Notes: generated by a model not told the origin, from the sequence alone. A stretch of DNA of 64,000 bases from Nocardiopsis sp. N85 (GCF_028882275.1 NZ_JARBUT010000019.1:1-64000); one strand, 5' to 3'. Counted from the stretch's first letter, positions 51,076 through 60,736 are shown. Made by a program: numbers and translations.

Positions 51076-54000
51076 ATGCGCTTCGGGGTGTTGGGTCCGC
51101 TGGAGGTACGGGCCGAGGACGGGACGCCCGTGCCCGTCCACGACACCAAGGTCCGCTCCCTCCTCGTGCTCCTGCTGCTGGCCCGGGGCCGCGTGGTCCC
51201 CACCGACCGGCTGATCCACGACCTGTGGGGGGAGGACCCGCCGGCCCGGCCCAGGGCCGTGCTCCAGGCCCGGGTCTCCCAGCTGCGCGGTGCCCTGGAA
51301 CGCGCCGAGGCGGGGAGTCGCGCCCTGGTGCGGCACCGACCGCCCGGGTACCTGCTGGACACCGTCGAACTGGACCTCGCCCGATTCGAGGACCTGATCG
51401 ACCGGGCCGGGGACACCGCCGATCCGCGCGGGCGCGTCGACCTGCTCACCCGGGCGCTGGACCTGTGGCGGGGGTCAGCCGCGGCCGGCTTCACCGACCT
51501 GGAGCCGGTCCGCGAGGCCGCCGCGCACCTGGAGGAACGGCGGCTGACCGCGTTGGAGGACCTCGCCGAGGCCCGCCTCGACCTGGGCGCGCACGTCGAA
51601 CTCGCCGACGCCCTGGCCCCACCGGCCCGGGAGCACCCCTACCGTGAGCGGTTGCACGCCGCCCTGATCCGAGCCCTGTACGCCGCCGGCCGTCAGGGCG
51701 AGGCCCTGCGCCACTACGACCTGCTGCGCACCCGTCTGGCCGACGACCTGGGCGTGGACCCCGGGCCGGAACTGGTCGCCCTGCACCACGCGATCCTGGT
51801 CCATGACGACGGCCTGATCCCCGCGCCGCCCGCCGGGAACCTGCCCGCCGCCGTGGTGGACCTGGTGGGTCGCGACACGGAGGCGGCGGCCCTGCGCGAC
51901 CTCCTGGACCGACACCGTCTGGTCACCGTCACCGGTCCCGGCGGGGTGGGCAAGACCAGCCTGGCCCTGGCGGTGGCGCGCGCCGTCGCCGCCGGCGACC
52001 CGGCCCGGCCGGTGGACCTGGCCGCCCTGGACTCCGAGGGAGACCCGGTGACCGCGTTGGCCACCGCGCTCGGCGTGCGCGACGGGGACGGGCCGCTCAC
52101 CGGCCGGATCGGCGCGCTGCTGCGCGGACGGCGCGCCCTGCTGGTCCTGGACAACTGCGAGCATCTCGTCGAGGGGGTCGCCGACCTGGCGGCCCGGTTA
52201 CTGGCGGGGGTGTCCGACCTGCGGATCCTGGCCACCTCCCAGGTACCCCTGTCGGTGGCGGGGGAGTACCTGTATCCGCTGGCGCCCCTGGACGTGCCCG
52301 TCGACGACACCCCGCGGGCGCTGGCCGCCTCGGGGGCGGCCCGCCTGTTCCTGGCCCGCGCCGAGGCCGCGGGCGCCAGGCCGGGCACCGACCCGGACAC
52401 CGTCGCGGCGATCGCCGAGCTCTGTCGCCGCCTGGACGGCATCCCCCTGGCCCTGGAGCTGGCCGCCACCCGCCTGCGCCACCTGCGCGCGACCGACCTG
52501 GCGGCCCGTCTCGACGACCGGTTCGCCCTGCTGGGCGGGGGCCGCCGGGACGCGCCCGCCCGCCAGCGCACGCTGCGCGCCGCCATCGACTGGAGCTGGG
52601 AGCCCCTCACCGGCCCGGAGCGCGCCCTGCTGTCCCGGCTGGCGGTGTTCGCCGACGGCTGCGACCCGGCCGCCGTCGACACGGTCTGCGGGGGGTCGCC
52701 GGAACTCGTCGGCGCGCTCGTGGACCGGTCACTGGTGGTGACGACGACCCACGCGGAGGGGACCCGCTACCGGTTGCCGGAGTCGGTGGCGGCCTACGCC
52801 CTGGAACACCTGTCGGAGTCGGAGGAGGAGGGGACGCGCGCCCGCCACGCCGCCCACTTCGCCGCCGTGGCGGAGGACGCCGACGGTCGGCTGCGCGGTC
52901 CGGGACAGGCTCGGGCGCTCGCCCTCCTGGATCGGGAGAACGCCAACCTGCGCGCCGCCTCCGCGTTCGCCGCCCGGTCCGGCGACGCGCGCACCGCGCT
53001 GCGGCTGGTGGTCGCCCTGACCTGGTACCGCTTCCTGCGCGGCCGGGCGGGAGAGGCCCGCGCGGCCCTGGACACCGCCCTCGCCCTCCCGGACACCCCC
53101 GCCGGAACGACCGGCCGGTCCGCCGCGCCCGCCGGGGCCGTGACGTCGCAGGTGCCCGGGATGTCCGCTGACCCGGGGGCGGCCGGGGCCATCGGGTCCG
53201 TCGAGGGTACCGGGACCACCGGGGCCATCGGGTCCGTCGAGGGTACCGGGACCACCGGGGCCATCGGGTCCGTCGTGCCTGCCGGGTCTGTGGAAGCCGC
53301 CGGTGCCGCCGTGCTCGGGGCTCCCGCCGGGACGGGGGGTCCGCCGGGGGAGTCGCGGGCGCGGGCCACGGTGCTGCGGGCCGCGTTGGCGGTGCACGCC
53401 ACCGACGACGAACGGTGGCGGGACGACGTCCACGACCACCTGAGACGGATCGGGGATCCGGTGGCCCGGGCGCGGCTGGCCTGGTTCGCCGAGTTCACCC
53501 GGTGGGCGCTCGGCGATCCGGCCGTCGCCACCGCCAGGGTCGCCGCCGCCCACGAGACGGCCCGAGAGGCCGGGGACCGCTGGGGCGCGGCCCTGTCACA
53601 GGTCACCCTCGCCCTGGCGGCCTTCGGGCGGGGCGACCTTTCCGAGGCCTCGGCCGCCGGCCGGGAGGCCGAGGCCCTCCTGCGCGACCTGGGCGACCCG
53701 TGGGGTCTCCTCCAGGCCTCCGACGTCCTGGCCCGGATCGCCGAGGCCCGGGGCGACCTGGACGACGCCGCCCGTCGCCACGAGGAGGGCCTGCGGATCG
53801 CCCAGGACCTGCGCCTGGACCTCGTCGTCTCCCGCCACCTGGCCGGGCTGGGGCGCGTCGCCCTGCTCACCGGTGACCTGGACCGCGCCGACGCCCTGCA
53901 CGAACGCGCCCTGCGGTCGGCCGAGGAACAGGACGACGCGGTGGCCCGGCAGTTCGCCGACGCGGGCATCGCGCTGATCGCGCGTCGGCGCGGCGACCTG

Positions 54001-54357
54001 GACCGTGCCGAACGGTCGCTCACCCGCTGGCTGGAATGGAATCACCGCACCGACGGTCACGTCGGCGCGGCGTTCATCCTCGCCCAACTGGGCTATATCG
54101 CCGAACAGCGGGGGGAACCGGAGCGTGCCCTGGAATTGCACGCCCGTGGCCGGGAGCGGGCCCGTCTCAGCGGTGACCCCCGGGCCATCGCCCTGGCCCT
54201 GGAGGGCGAGGCCGGCGCCCGTTCCCTGGCGGGGGAGCACACGGCGGCCGCGGAGCTGCTGGCCCGTGCCGCCGGACTGCGCGAGAGCGCCGGCGCGCCG
54301 TTGACCGAGGTCGAACGCTGGGACGTGGACCGGGCCCTGGCACGCGTCCTCCCCTGA
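51076..54357 (+). CDS. SARP-family transcriptional regulator with NB-ARC and TPR domains (AfsR-like)
   Basis: ATG 51076 begins the typical MRFGVLGPLEVRAEDG. Domain order in 1093 residues: winged-helix DNA-binding (1-95), BTAD (about 100-255), NB-ARC ATPase with Walker A GPGGVGKT (residues 287-294), LLVLDNCEHLVEG (Walker B) and LPESVAAYALEHL, a linker with a 12-residue repeat, then TPR-like helices to the end (LTRWLEWNHRTDGHVGAAF). The class activates secondary-metabolite genes. The divergent SDR gene is the nearest possible target. The more distant cluster at 1821-18954 is another candidate by function only. Confidence 0.92.
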   Translation: MRFGVLGPLEVRAEDGTPVPVHDTKVRSLLVLLLLARGRVVPTDRLIHDLWGEDPPARPRAVLQARVSQLRGALERAEAGSRALVRHRPPGYLLDTVELDLARFEDLIDRAGDTADPRGRVDLLTRALDLWRGSAAAGFTDLEPVREAAAHLEERRLTALEDLAEARLDLGAHVELADALAPPAREHPYRERLHAALIRALYAAGRQGEALRHYDLLRTRLADDLGVDPGPELVALHHAILVHDDGLIPAPPAGNLPAAVVDLVGRDTEAAALRDLLDRHRLVTVTGPGGVGKTSLALAVARAVAAGDPARPVDLAALDSEGDPVTALATALGVRDGDGPLTGRIGALLRGRRALLVLDNCEHLVEGVADLAARLLAGVSDLRILATSQVPLSVAGEYLYPLAPLDVPVDDTPRALAASGAARLFLARAEAAGARPGTDPDTVAAIAELCRRLDGIPLALELAATRLRHLRATDLAARLDDRFALLGGGRRDAPARQRTLRAAIDWSWEPLTGPERALLSRLAVFADGCDPAAVDTVCGGSPELVGALVDRSLVVTTTHAEGTRYRLPESVAAYALEHLSESEEEGTRARHAAHFAAVAEDADGRLRGPGQARALALLDRENANLRAASAFAARSGDARTALRLVVALTWYRFLRGRAGEARAALDTALALPDTPAGTTGRSAAPAGAVTSQVPGMSADPGAAGAIGSVEGTGTTGAIGSVEGTGTTGAIGSVVPAGSVEAAGAAVLGAPAGTGGPPGESRARATVLRAALAVHATDDERWRDDVHDHLRRIGDPVARARLAWFAEFTRWALGDPAVATARVAAAHETAREAGDRWGAALSQVTLALAAFGRGDLSEASAAGREAEALLRDLGDPWGLLQASDVLARIAEARGDLDDAARRHEEGLRIAQDLRLDLVVSRHLAGLGRVALLTGDLDRADALHERALRSAEEQDDAVARQFADAGIALIARRRGDLDRAERSLTRWLEWNHRTDGHVGAAFILAQLGYIAEQRGEPERALELHARGRERARLSGDPRAIALALEGEAGARSLAGEHTAAAELLARAAGLRESAGAPLTEVERWDVDRALARVLP
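53185..53275 (+). repeat. 36-nt tandem repeat inside the SARP gene linker
   Basis: Two perfect 36-nt units (53185-53220 and 53221-53256) and a partial third (to 53275) encode GAIGSVEGTGTT. Unit length is a multiple of three, so copy-number changes keep the frame. It lies between the NB-ARC and TPR parts. Confidence 0.9.
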
Positions 54358-54360
54358 CAC

Positions 54361-54399
54361 GCCTCGGCCGCGTTCACGGGCGGGGGACGCGGCCGAGGC
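54361..54399 (+). terminator. Terminator hairpin after the SARP gene
   Basis: GCCTCGGCCGCGT (54361-54373) and ACGCGGCCGAGGC (54387-54399) form a perfect 13-bp stem, 3 nt after the stop codon. The loop is 13 nt. The neighbouring gene is transcribed towards it. Confidence 0.75.
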
Positions 54400-54639
54400 G
54401 CGGAAGACGATCGAAAGGGGACGCGGAACCCTTTCTGGCCGTTTCCACTCAGGGGCCGATGCGCGTGCGCGGGTGGCTTTCCCGGCATTCCCCCGGATCG
54501 CGACGGTCTTTATCGGAGGCCCTTCCCGAAAAGGCTTCTCCGGTGCCGCGCATTTCCTCGACCCGATGCCTTCCGCGTTGCGGGGAAAGAGCGAGGGCGA
54601 CCTCTCCGTGAAGGCCGGCACCCCTGCTGGCGGGGCGGT

Positions 54640-54987
54640 TCAGCCCACGGTCTCCGGGACGGGCTCGGTGCCGAGGACCCGGGGCAGGCGTCCGCTGCGG
54701 TGCAGCCACAGGTCGGCGATCAGCGTGCACAGGGGCGGCACGGAGGCGGCCAGCGCCAGCAGGGTCGGCCACACGCCCCAGCGCAGATGGACGGCCGAGA
54801 CCAGGCAGACGAGCACGTAGAGGACGAAGGCGATCCCGTGCAGCATGCCGAAGATCTCCACGCCCCGCTCGTTGCCGCTCCCGAGGTACTTGACGTACAT
54901 GCCCGCCAGCAGGCCGACCCAGGTCAGGGCCTCGACGATGGCGATCACGCGGAAGGCGATCGTGTTCAGCAGGACTGCGATGTTCAC
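54640..54987 (-). CDS. DUF3817 integral membrane protein
   Basis: Minus-strand GTG 54985-54987 has GAGGG about 5 nt upstream, giving 115 residues. Three hydrophobic helices contain FRVIAIVEALTWVGLLAGMYVKYL, GVEIFGMLHGIAFVLYVLV and LALAASVPPLCTLIADLWL, the DUF3817 signature (EALTW near the start, HGxxF in the middle). Function unknown; members are small actinobacterial inner-membrane proteins. Confidence 0.87.
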   Translation of the reverse strand: MNIAVLLNTIAFRVIAIVEALTWVGLLAGMYVKYLGSGNERGVEIFGMLHGIAFVLYVLVCLVSAVHLRWGVWPTLLALAASVPPLCTLIADLWLHRSGRLPRVLGTEPVPETVG

Positions 54988-55399
54988 GGGTTCCCTCTGG
55001 TCACGGTGGTGCGGACACGACCGATCCCGGTACACGGGTCCCGGGATCTGTCTCAGGCTAGATCACCGTTCCGGACGGCCGTTTCCGGGGGTCGGAGGTC
55101 CCCCTCTCGACCATCCCCTGCCGGGACAGGGTGTTCTTTCGAGTGACAACCACCTCACTTCGGGCGTGCTTCGGCGAGGTTTCGAGTGAGCACCCGAGTG
55201 GCCCACGGGGCGGTGTCGGCCGGAATGTCCGACCCTCCCCGGCGTACGTGAACTGGGAGGACTCCGGTGGGGCGCGTGGTCGACGTGGGCTCGGCGCGCC
55301 CGACGACGACCTTCTCGCGCGGCCCCCGTGCGATCCGGCTCACGGGCCGGTCGCTGTTGACATCGCCCCTCGTCCGGTCGGAGACTTGCCGCGGACTTC
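54988..55399. other. Intergenic region before the iron box
   Basis: 412 nt without a gene I can support. A TTGACA at 55357-55362 is a possible -35 element for the siderophore genes. Otherwise there is nothing but GC-rich frames. Confidence 0.45.
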
Positions 55400-55418
55400 T
55401 TAGGTAAGGTTTACCTAA
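55400..55418. promoter_or_regulatory. IdeR/DmdR-type iron box
   Basis: TTAGGTAAGGTTTACCTAA has perfect 8-bp arms (TTAGGTAA/TTACCTAA) around GGT. This is the classic actinobacterial iron-dependent repressor site. It precedes the DHB-dehydrogenase fragment, the MFS gene and the siderophore-interacting protein, so the locus was (and the rest may still be) repressed by iron. Confidence 0.88.
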
Positions 55419-55456
55419 TTTGTAGGTCAAGGGCGTGTCGAAAGGAGAACCCGCAG

Positions 55457-55741
55457 GTGAGCGAGAACGGTATCGACGGCACCGTCGCCGTGGTCACCGG
55501 TGCCGCGAGCGGAGTCGGCCGGGCCGTGGCCCTGGACCTGGCCGCCCACGGCGCACGGATCGCGGCCGTGGACGTCGACCCCACCGGGCTGGGCAACCTG
55601 GTGGGGGCCCTCGTACGGGCCCCCACCGCCCCGTGCCCGCGCCCCCCGCCTCCGGACACCGTCGTCCCCGAACCCCGCGAAGGAACCCGTGAAGCTCTCC
55701 CGGGTGATGGTCGACACCAGCCCCCTGCGCCTGAGCCGTGA
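55457..55741 (+). pseudogene. Truncated SDR gene, DhbA/EntA-like remnant
   Basis: GTG 55457, with AAAGGAG upstream, starts a good SDR N-terminus: TVAVVTGAASGVGRAVALDL and IAAVDVDPTGL (cofactor fold and acidic strand-2 end). After about residue 49 the sequence turns into Pro/Arg-rich text until a stop at 55741, where an intact enzyme needs about 250 residues. The exporter start lies inside this tail. Family assignment to 2,3-dihydro-2,3-dihydroxybenzoate dehydrogenase is an inference from the iron box and neighbours. Confidence 0.65.
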
Positions 55742-56956
55742 GTTCAGGATCGTCTTCACCGCCCGGCTCATCTCCGTGTTCGGGCTGGGCTTCGCCACCG
55801 TCGCCCTGCCGTTGCAGGTGTACGGGCTCACCGGGTCCTCCCTGATGGTGGCCACCGTCCACACCACCACCGCGGTCAGCGTCCTGGCGGGGACGATCAT
55901 CGGCGGACTCCTCGCCGACCGGGGGGACCGGAGACGGTTCATCGTCATCGGCCGGGCCTCGGCCGTCATCGGCTTCGGGGCGTTGGCCGCCGACACCCTC
56001 GTCTTCGACACCCCCTGGCTGTGGGTGATCTACGCGGCGGCGATCGTCAACGGCCTCTTCGGGTCGTTCAGCGCCGTCGCCCTCCAGACCGCCGCCCCCG
56101 GATTCGTGCCCCCCGACCGGCTTCCCTCCGCGGGGGCGCTGCCGGCCCTCAACGCCGAACTCGGCTCCGTGCTCGCTTCCGCACCGGGTGGCGTCGTCAT
56201 CGCCACGTGGGGGATGGGCGCCAACCACGTCATCGCCGCCGGATTGTCCCTGGTCACCACCGCACTGGTGTGGCGGCTGCCCCGACTGGACGCACCCGCC
56301 TCCGAGGAGGGGCGACGCCCCTCGGTGGTGGCCGACCTGCGCGAGGGCACGGCGTTCACGGTGTGCCACCGCGTGGTGGGACCGCTGCTGCTGCTCGGCC
56401 TGGTGCAGATGCTCTTCGCCGCCCCGGCCGTCCTCATCCCCGAGTTCACCGACAAGGTCCTCGGCGGGGGAGAGGCCATGGTCGGGTTCCTGTACACCGC
56501 CCCGGCACCGGGCGCCCTCATCGGTTCGCTCACCAGCGGATGGGCGGGGCGCGCCCCGCCGCACCGGGGGAGCGCTGATCCTCGCCGTCGTCCTGTGCGG
56601 GGCGGCGGTCCTCGCGCTGGGGGCGTCCCCGTGGGCGCCGTTGGCGTTCGCCTTCCTCGTCCCTGCTGGGGTTCGGGCCGGTCGTGGAGGAGATCCTGCG
56701 CTACGCGCTGCCGCAATCGCACACCCCGGACCGGCTGCGCGGGCGCGTCAACGCCGCGTGGACCGCCCAGGCCACCGTCGGCGACTCGACGGGCGCCCTC
56801 ACCCTGGGGGCGCTGGCGCCGATCATCGGCGCGGCGGGCGCCCTCGTGGCCGGCGGTGTGCCGACCGTCGCCGGGACGGGCGCGATCGCCCTGGCCTGCG
56901 CGGGCCTGCGCACGGCCCGCGTGCGCACCGGACCCGAAGACCCCTCCGTCCCGTAA
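55689..56956 (+). pseudogene. Frameshifted EntS-like siderophore exporter (MFS)
   Basis: Translation from GTG 55689 gives the EntS family pattern FRIVFTARLISVFGLGFATV, ADRGDRRRFIVIGR and PEFTDKVLGGGEAMVGFLYTAP, to about 56560. The continuation, GALILAVVLCGAAVLALGAS, is in a second frame to about 56660, and FGPVVEEILRYALPQSHTPD to the end at 56956 is in a third. Two frame changes within about 100 nt inactivate the gene unless they are sequencing errors in this GC-rich run. The last part keeps the family signature. Confidence 0.8.
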
Positions 56957-56983
56957 CGGAACACCGATCACAAGGAGCAACGC

Positions 56984-57796
56984 ATGACCACCCCGACCCA
57001 CGAGCGCCGCATCGAGATGTACCCGCTGCGGTCGCGCGTGTTGGAGGTCGTCGCCGTCGAACGCGTCACCCCGCGCATGATCCGCGTCCACCTGGGTGGA
57101 CCGGACCTGGAGGGCCTCCGGAGCGACCACTTCGCCGACCACGTCAAGCTGTGGTTCCCCAACGAGAGGGGGGAGCACGTCCTGCCCGTGGTGGAGGACG
57201 ACCGCTGCCTCAACTTCCGCGACCCGGACGTGGTCTTCCGTGACTACACGGTGCGCGCCCTCGACGCCGAACGGCTCACCGTCGACTTCGTGTCCCACGA
57301 CCACGGGCCGGCGGGACGCTGGGCGCAGGCCGCCGAGCCCGGCGACCGGATCGGCGTGCTGGGCCCGCGCGGCACCACGTGGATCACCGTGGAGTTCGAC
57401 TACCACGTGCTGCTGGTGGACGAGACGGCGCTGCCCGCCGCCGCCCGCTACATCGAGGAGCTGCCGGCCGACGCGCGCGTGTTCGCGTTCTTCGAGGTGG
57501 TCGACGCCGCCGAGGAGCAGGGGCTCGACGTCTCCGACGACGTGCGGATCACCTGGCTGCACCGGGGCGACGCCGAGCCGGGGAGCACGGACCTGCTGCC
57601 GGAGGCGTTCCGGGAGTTGGAGCTGCCCGAGGGCGACGGGTTCGTCTACGCGGCCGGTGAGGCCGACACGCTCAAGCCGATCCGCCGCCTGCTCAAGGAG
57701 CGCGGGTTCGTCCGCAACGTCACCTGCGAGGTCGACGGTTACTGGCGGCGCGGCACCGCCAATCTCGACCACCACGACGCGGAGGACGACGAGTAG
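56984..57796 (+). CDS. Siderophore-interacting protein (ViuB-type FAD ferric reductase)
   Basis: ATG 56984 follows AGGAG. The 270-residue protein has an FAD-binding barrel (RDYTVRALDAERLTVDFVSHDHGPAG) with the SIP motif region, and a C-terminal NAD(P)-binding-like lobe with LLVDETALPAAARYIEELP and YAAGEADTLKPIRRLL. It releases iron from ferric siderophores by reduction in the cytoplasm. It looks intact, unlike the two genes before it, and would let the cell use foreign siderophores. It shares the iron-box transcript. Confidence 0.9.
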   Translation: MTTPTHERRIEMYPLRSRVLEVVAVERVTPRMIRVHLGGPDLEGLRSDHFADHVKLWFPNERGEHVLPVVEDDRCLNFRDPDVVFRDYTVRALDAERLTVDFVSHDHGPAGRWAQAAEPGDRIGVLGPRGTTWITVEFDYHVLLVDETALPAAARYIEELPADARVFAFFEVVDAAEEQGLDVSDDVRITWLHRGDAEPGSTDLLPEAFRELELPEGDGFVYAAGEADTLKPIRRLLKERGFVRNVTCEVDGYWRRGTANLDHHDAEDDE

Positions 57797-57816
57797 GGGG
57801 TTCCCCGCGTGCGCCG

Positions 57817-57842
57817 CGCCCCGGAGGGACCCCTCCGGGGCG
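57817..57842 (+). terminator. Hairpin after the siderophore-interacting protein gene
   Basis: CGCCCCGGAGGG (57817-57828) pairs with CCCTCCGGGGCG (57831-57842). The stem has 11 usable bp with a small loop, 20 nt after the stop. Three copies of CGGGGTGT follow at 57853-57876; their role is unclear. Confidence 0.7.
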
Positions 57843-58047
57843 TGGTTGCGTCCGGGGTGTCGGGGTGTCGGGGTGTCCGGAGGCCGGGGGCTCGCTCGGT
57901 CGATCACGCGGCGGGCGATCCGCGAGGGAGGGCGGCCGGTCGGCAACCCGGCCACCATCCCGGTCCCGACCACCACCAGCCCGAGACGATCCGGCTCAGG
58001 AGGAGGGTTTCCCAGTGGGGCGCCGTCCTCTGTCCGGTGAAGTCTTC

Positions 58048-58203
58048 CCTCTCCGGTGCTTCTGCCGGGGAGGTGGCGTTGCTTCGAAGGGTGGGATCCG
58101 GTAGGAAGTCGGAAGGCGTGGTCGGCGGGTGGGTGATTTGTCTGTTTCTTGAGAAGTTGCAAAATCGCCTGGTTTCCATTGGAATCTTCCCAGGTCATTT
58201 ACT
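58048..58203 (+). promoter_or_regulatory. CRISPR leader 1
   Basis: 156 bp ending in TTTACT directly before the first repeat. The last 75 bp are AT-richer (GATTTGTCTGTTTCTTGAG, GGTTTCCATTGGAATC) than the local average. The segment recurs with only two substitutions in front of array 2 (62266-62421), which identifies the functional leader (promoter and Cas1-Cas2 integration site). Confidence 0.88.
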
Positions 58204-60003
58204 CTGCTCCCCGCGCACGCGGGGATGGTCCCCGACACTCTCCGTGATCGAACGTTTCTACGCACTGCTCCCCGCGCACGCGGGGATGGTCCCCTGCGAC
58301 CGGCCCATCGGTCCTGCAACAGTGCCTGCTCCCCGCGCACGCGGGGATGGTCCCCGCACCCTCACCCACTCCGGTGACCCGCGGCTGGCTGCTCCCCGCG
58401 CACGCGGGGATGGTCCCGCGGGTCGTGGTGCTCATCGGGTGGTGCTCCTCTGCTCCCCGCGCACGCGGGGATGGTCCCATCGCCGCCCGGATGATCATGC
58501 AGCACCTGTGCTGCTCCCCGCGCACGCGGGGATGGTCCCAGCACGGACGTGGGGTTCAGACCCTCCTTGGTCTGCTCCCCGCGCACGCGGGGATGGTCCC
58601 GACATCGAGGTGCAACGGGACCGGGGGTCGACCTGCTCCCCGCGCACGCGGGGATGGTCCCGACCATCGTCCTCGGCGCGGTCCTTGGCGGCCCTGCTCC
58701 CCGCGCACGCGGGGATGGTCCCCATCAGCAAGCACCTGAACCGACACAAGGAGCCTGCTCCCCGCGCACGCGGGGATGGTCCCTCACGCGGCATCGGGGG
58801 CCTCCTCGGGCTTGTCTGCTCCCCGCGCACGCGGGGATGGTCCCAACGGGTTCGATCCGGACCAGTACGGGAGGGCCTGCTCCCCGCGCACGCGGGGATG
58901 GTCCCGGGAACCGGATGATGTGGTAGGCGCCGCCCGCCTGCTCCCCGCGCACGCGGGGATGGTCCCGATCTCCGAGTCCCAGGTGGGCGCCGGAACGGCT
59001 GCTCCCCGCGCACGCGGGGATGGTCCCGAATCTCCCCGGACCTGAAGGACATCCCCGCCCTGCTCCCCGCGCACGCGGGGATGGTCCCGAGGAGATCGAC
59101 GCGATCGCCAAGGAGGTCGACTGCTCCCCGCGCACGCGGGGATGGTCCCACGCCGCGACCAACGAGCGCATCGCCGAGTACCTGCTCCCCGCGCACGCGG
59201 GGATGGTCCCGTTCAGCACGGGGAGATCGGTGGTCCCGGACGCTGCTCCCCGCGCACGCGGGGATGGTCCCGATCCCCATGTGTCCGGACAGGGTCCCCC
59301 GATCTGCTCCCCGCGCACGCGGGGATGGTCCCCGCAGGATCGCGGCGGCCTCGGGGTCGTGGTGCTGCTCCCCGCGCACGCGGGGATGGTCCCCGTCACC
59401 CTCTTGAGACGTCTATCGCGAAAGTCTGCTCCCCGCGCACGCGGGGATGGTCCCCCCGCCGTGTACGTCGCGGTCGGCCTGGTGGCCTGCTCCCCGCGCA
59501 CGCGGGGATGGTCCCCTGATCTAGGACCCACGATGAACCTATTCCCGCTGCTCCCCGCGCACGCGGGGATGGTCCCCCCGCCGTGTACGTCGCGGTCGGC
59601 CTGGTGGCCTGCTCCCCGCGCACGCGGGGATGGTCCCCTGATCTAGGACCCACGATGAACCTATTCCCGCTGCTCCCCGCGCACGCGGGGATGGTCCCCC
59701 CGCCGTGTACGTCGCGGTCGGCCTGGTGGCCTGCTCCCCGCGCACGCGGGGATGGTCCCAAGGCGGACCGGCCCGCGCTCGGGATCATGAACTGCTCCCC
59801 GCGCACGCGGGGATGGTCCCGACTGCGTCCAGCGGATCACCACCGACCTGATCTGCTCCCCGCGCACGCGGGGATGGTCCCGACTGCGTCCAGCGGATCA
59901 CCACCGACCTGATCTGCTCCCCGCGCACGCGGGGATGGTCCCGTCCCCCTCCGCTCCTCCTGGCGTTTCGTCTTCTGCTCCCCGCGCACGCGGGGATAGT
60001 CCC
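58204..60003 (+). CRISPR. CRISPR array 1, type I-E repeat, 30 repeats
   Basis: Thirty 29-nt repeats start with CTGCTCCCC and end with GGGGATGGTCCC around a CCCCGCG-CGCGGGG hairpin, in the orientation of E. coli-type I-E repeats. There are 29 spacers, 32 nt each except spacer 3 (34 nt). The first repeat is at 58204 and the last at 59975-60003, where GGTCCC is AGTCCC, a degenerate terminal repeat. Leader, degeneracy and a downstream hairpin agree on plus-strand transcription. Spacers 21, 23 and 25 are identical, as are 22 and 24, and 27 and 28. There is no cas gene in the window. Confidence 0.98.
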
Positions 60004-60041
60004 CGGTGCGGGTGGATGTTCGTCTCCAAGGCGGAAGGACG

Positions 60042-60068
60042 AGCCCCGGCCGTATGTCGGCCGGGGCT
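60042..60068. terminator. Terminator hairpin after CRISPR array 1
   Basis: AGCCCCGGCCG (60042-60052) and CGGCCGGGGCT (60058-60068) make a perfect 11-bp stem with a TATGT loop, followed by TGTTCTGTGCGTTT. It can end array 1 transcripts and, read from the other side, the minus-strand gene that ends at 60081. Confidence 0.8.
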
Positions 60069-60080
60069 TGTTCTGTGCGT

Positions 60081-60464
60081 TTAACGGTGGCGGGCCTTGT
60101 TCCAAGGGGCGGGCAGCGTCCCTCCGCGTTTGAGGTGGTCATGGAGGGTGTTGAAGGCCCGGTCGGCTCGGCGGAGAGCCGTGGCGGGGTCGACGCCGGG
60201 TTCCTTGATGTCGCGCAGGGCCGAGGAGACCTCATCGAACAGCTCATCGGCCCGCTCCCGCTGGGAGCCGGTCGAGGGCCGCCCGCAGCGCACGGTGCCG
60301 GACTCGATCTCGGACATGCCCGCCTCCTCTCCTGTGGGAAGGCGCTGTGCGCGAGTGCGTCGTGGCAGCGCGATCCGTTCCTCCGGGCGCGGCACCGGGA
60401 CCGCGCGGCCCCGGGGCGCGGTGAGCCGGGCGAACTCCTCCCAGTTCAGCGGCTTGCGCGCCAT
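60081..60464 (-). CDS. Unrecognised small protein next to the XRE/DUF397 module
   Basis: Minus-strand ATG 60462-60464 overlaps the stop of the upstream gene; a GTG at 60465-60467 is an alternative. The 127-residue product starts ARKPLNWEEFARLTAP and ends in a helical region, QRERADELFDEVSSALRDI and FNTLHDHLKRGGTLPAP. A second ATG at about 60316 (MSEIESGTVRCGRPSTG) may start a shorter protein. I cannot name a family. It is translationally coupled to the 60464-60736 gene. Confidence 0.6.
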   Translation of the reverse strand: MARKPLNWEEFARLTAPRGRAVPVPRPEERIALPRRTRAQRLPTGEEAGMSEIESGTVRCGRPSTGSQRERADELFDEVSSALRDIKEPGVDPATALRRADRAFNTLHDHLKRGGTLPAPWNKARHR

Positions 60465-60736
60465 CACAGCCGCCCCAGGAGTTCGGCCACCAGATCACGG
60501 GCGAGCATGTCCTCGTCCCCGGAGCGGGCGACGGGGATGGTGACGTCCGGTTCGCCCGGCATCGGTCGCCACCACCGCCGGTTTATGTAACGGACTGTCA
60601 CCCGGTGACCTGTGTACTCCACACGCACGCTCCCGGGCAGGTCGCCCTCGATCGCGGCGATACCCCGACGCCGCAAGGCGGAGTGCAGAGCGAGCACGGC
60701 TTCCTCGTGAAGTTCCGAAGACGGTGCGGGTGGCAT
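60464..60736 (-). CDS. Unrecognised small protein
   Basis: Minus-strand ATG 60734-60736 has GGGAG about 7 nt upstream, giving 90 residues; the longer open frame runs into the divergent promoter. The sequence has LHEEAVLALHSALRRRGI, VRVEYTGHRVTVRYINRRWW and EDMLARDLVAELLGRL, a compact alpha/beta protein. It is divergent from the XRE regulator and overlaps the next gene by one base. This layout is common around XRE/DUF397 loci in actinomycetes. Confidence 0.6.
   Translation of the reverse strand: MPPAPSSELHEEAVLALHSALRRRGIAAIEGDLPGSVRVEYTGHRVTVRYINRRWWRPMPGEPDVTIPVARSGDEDMLARDLVAELLGRL

Noticed and set aside
57809..58918. Long frames running through the CRISPR arrays (also 58495-59379 and others)
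   Set aside because: They translate repeats into periodic PRTRGWS, PAHAGMV and HPRVRGEQ motifs; not proteins.
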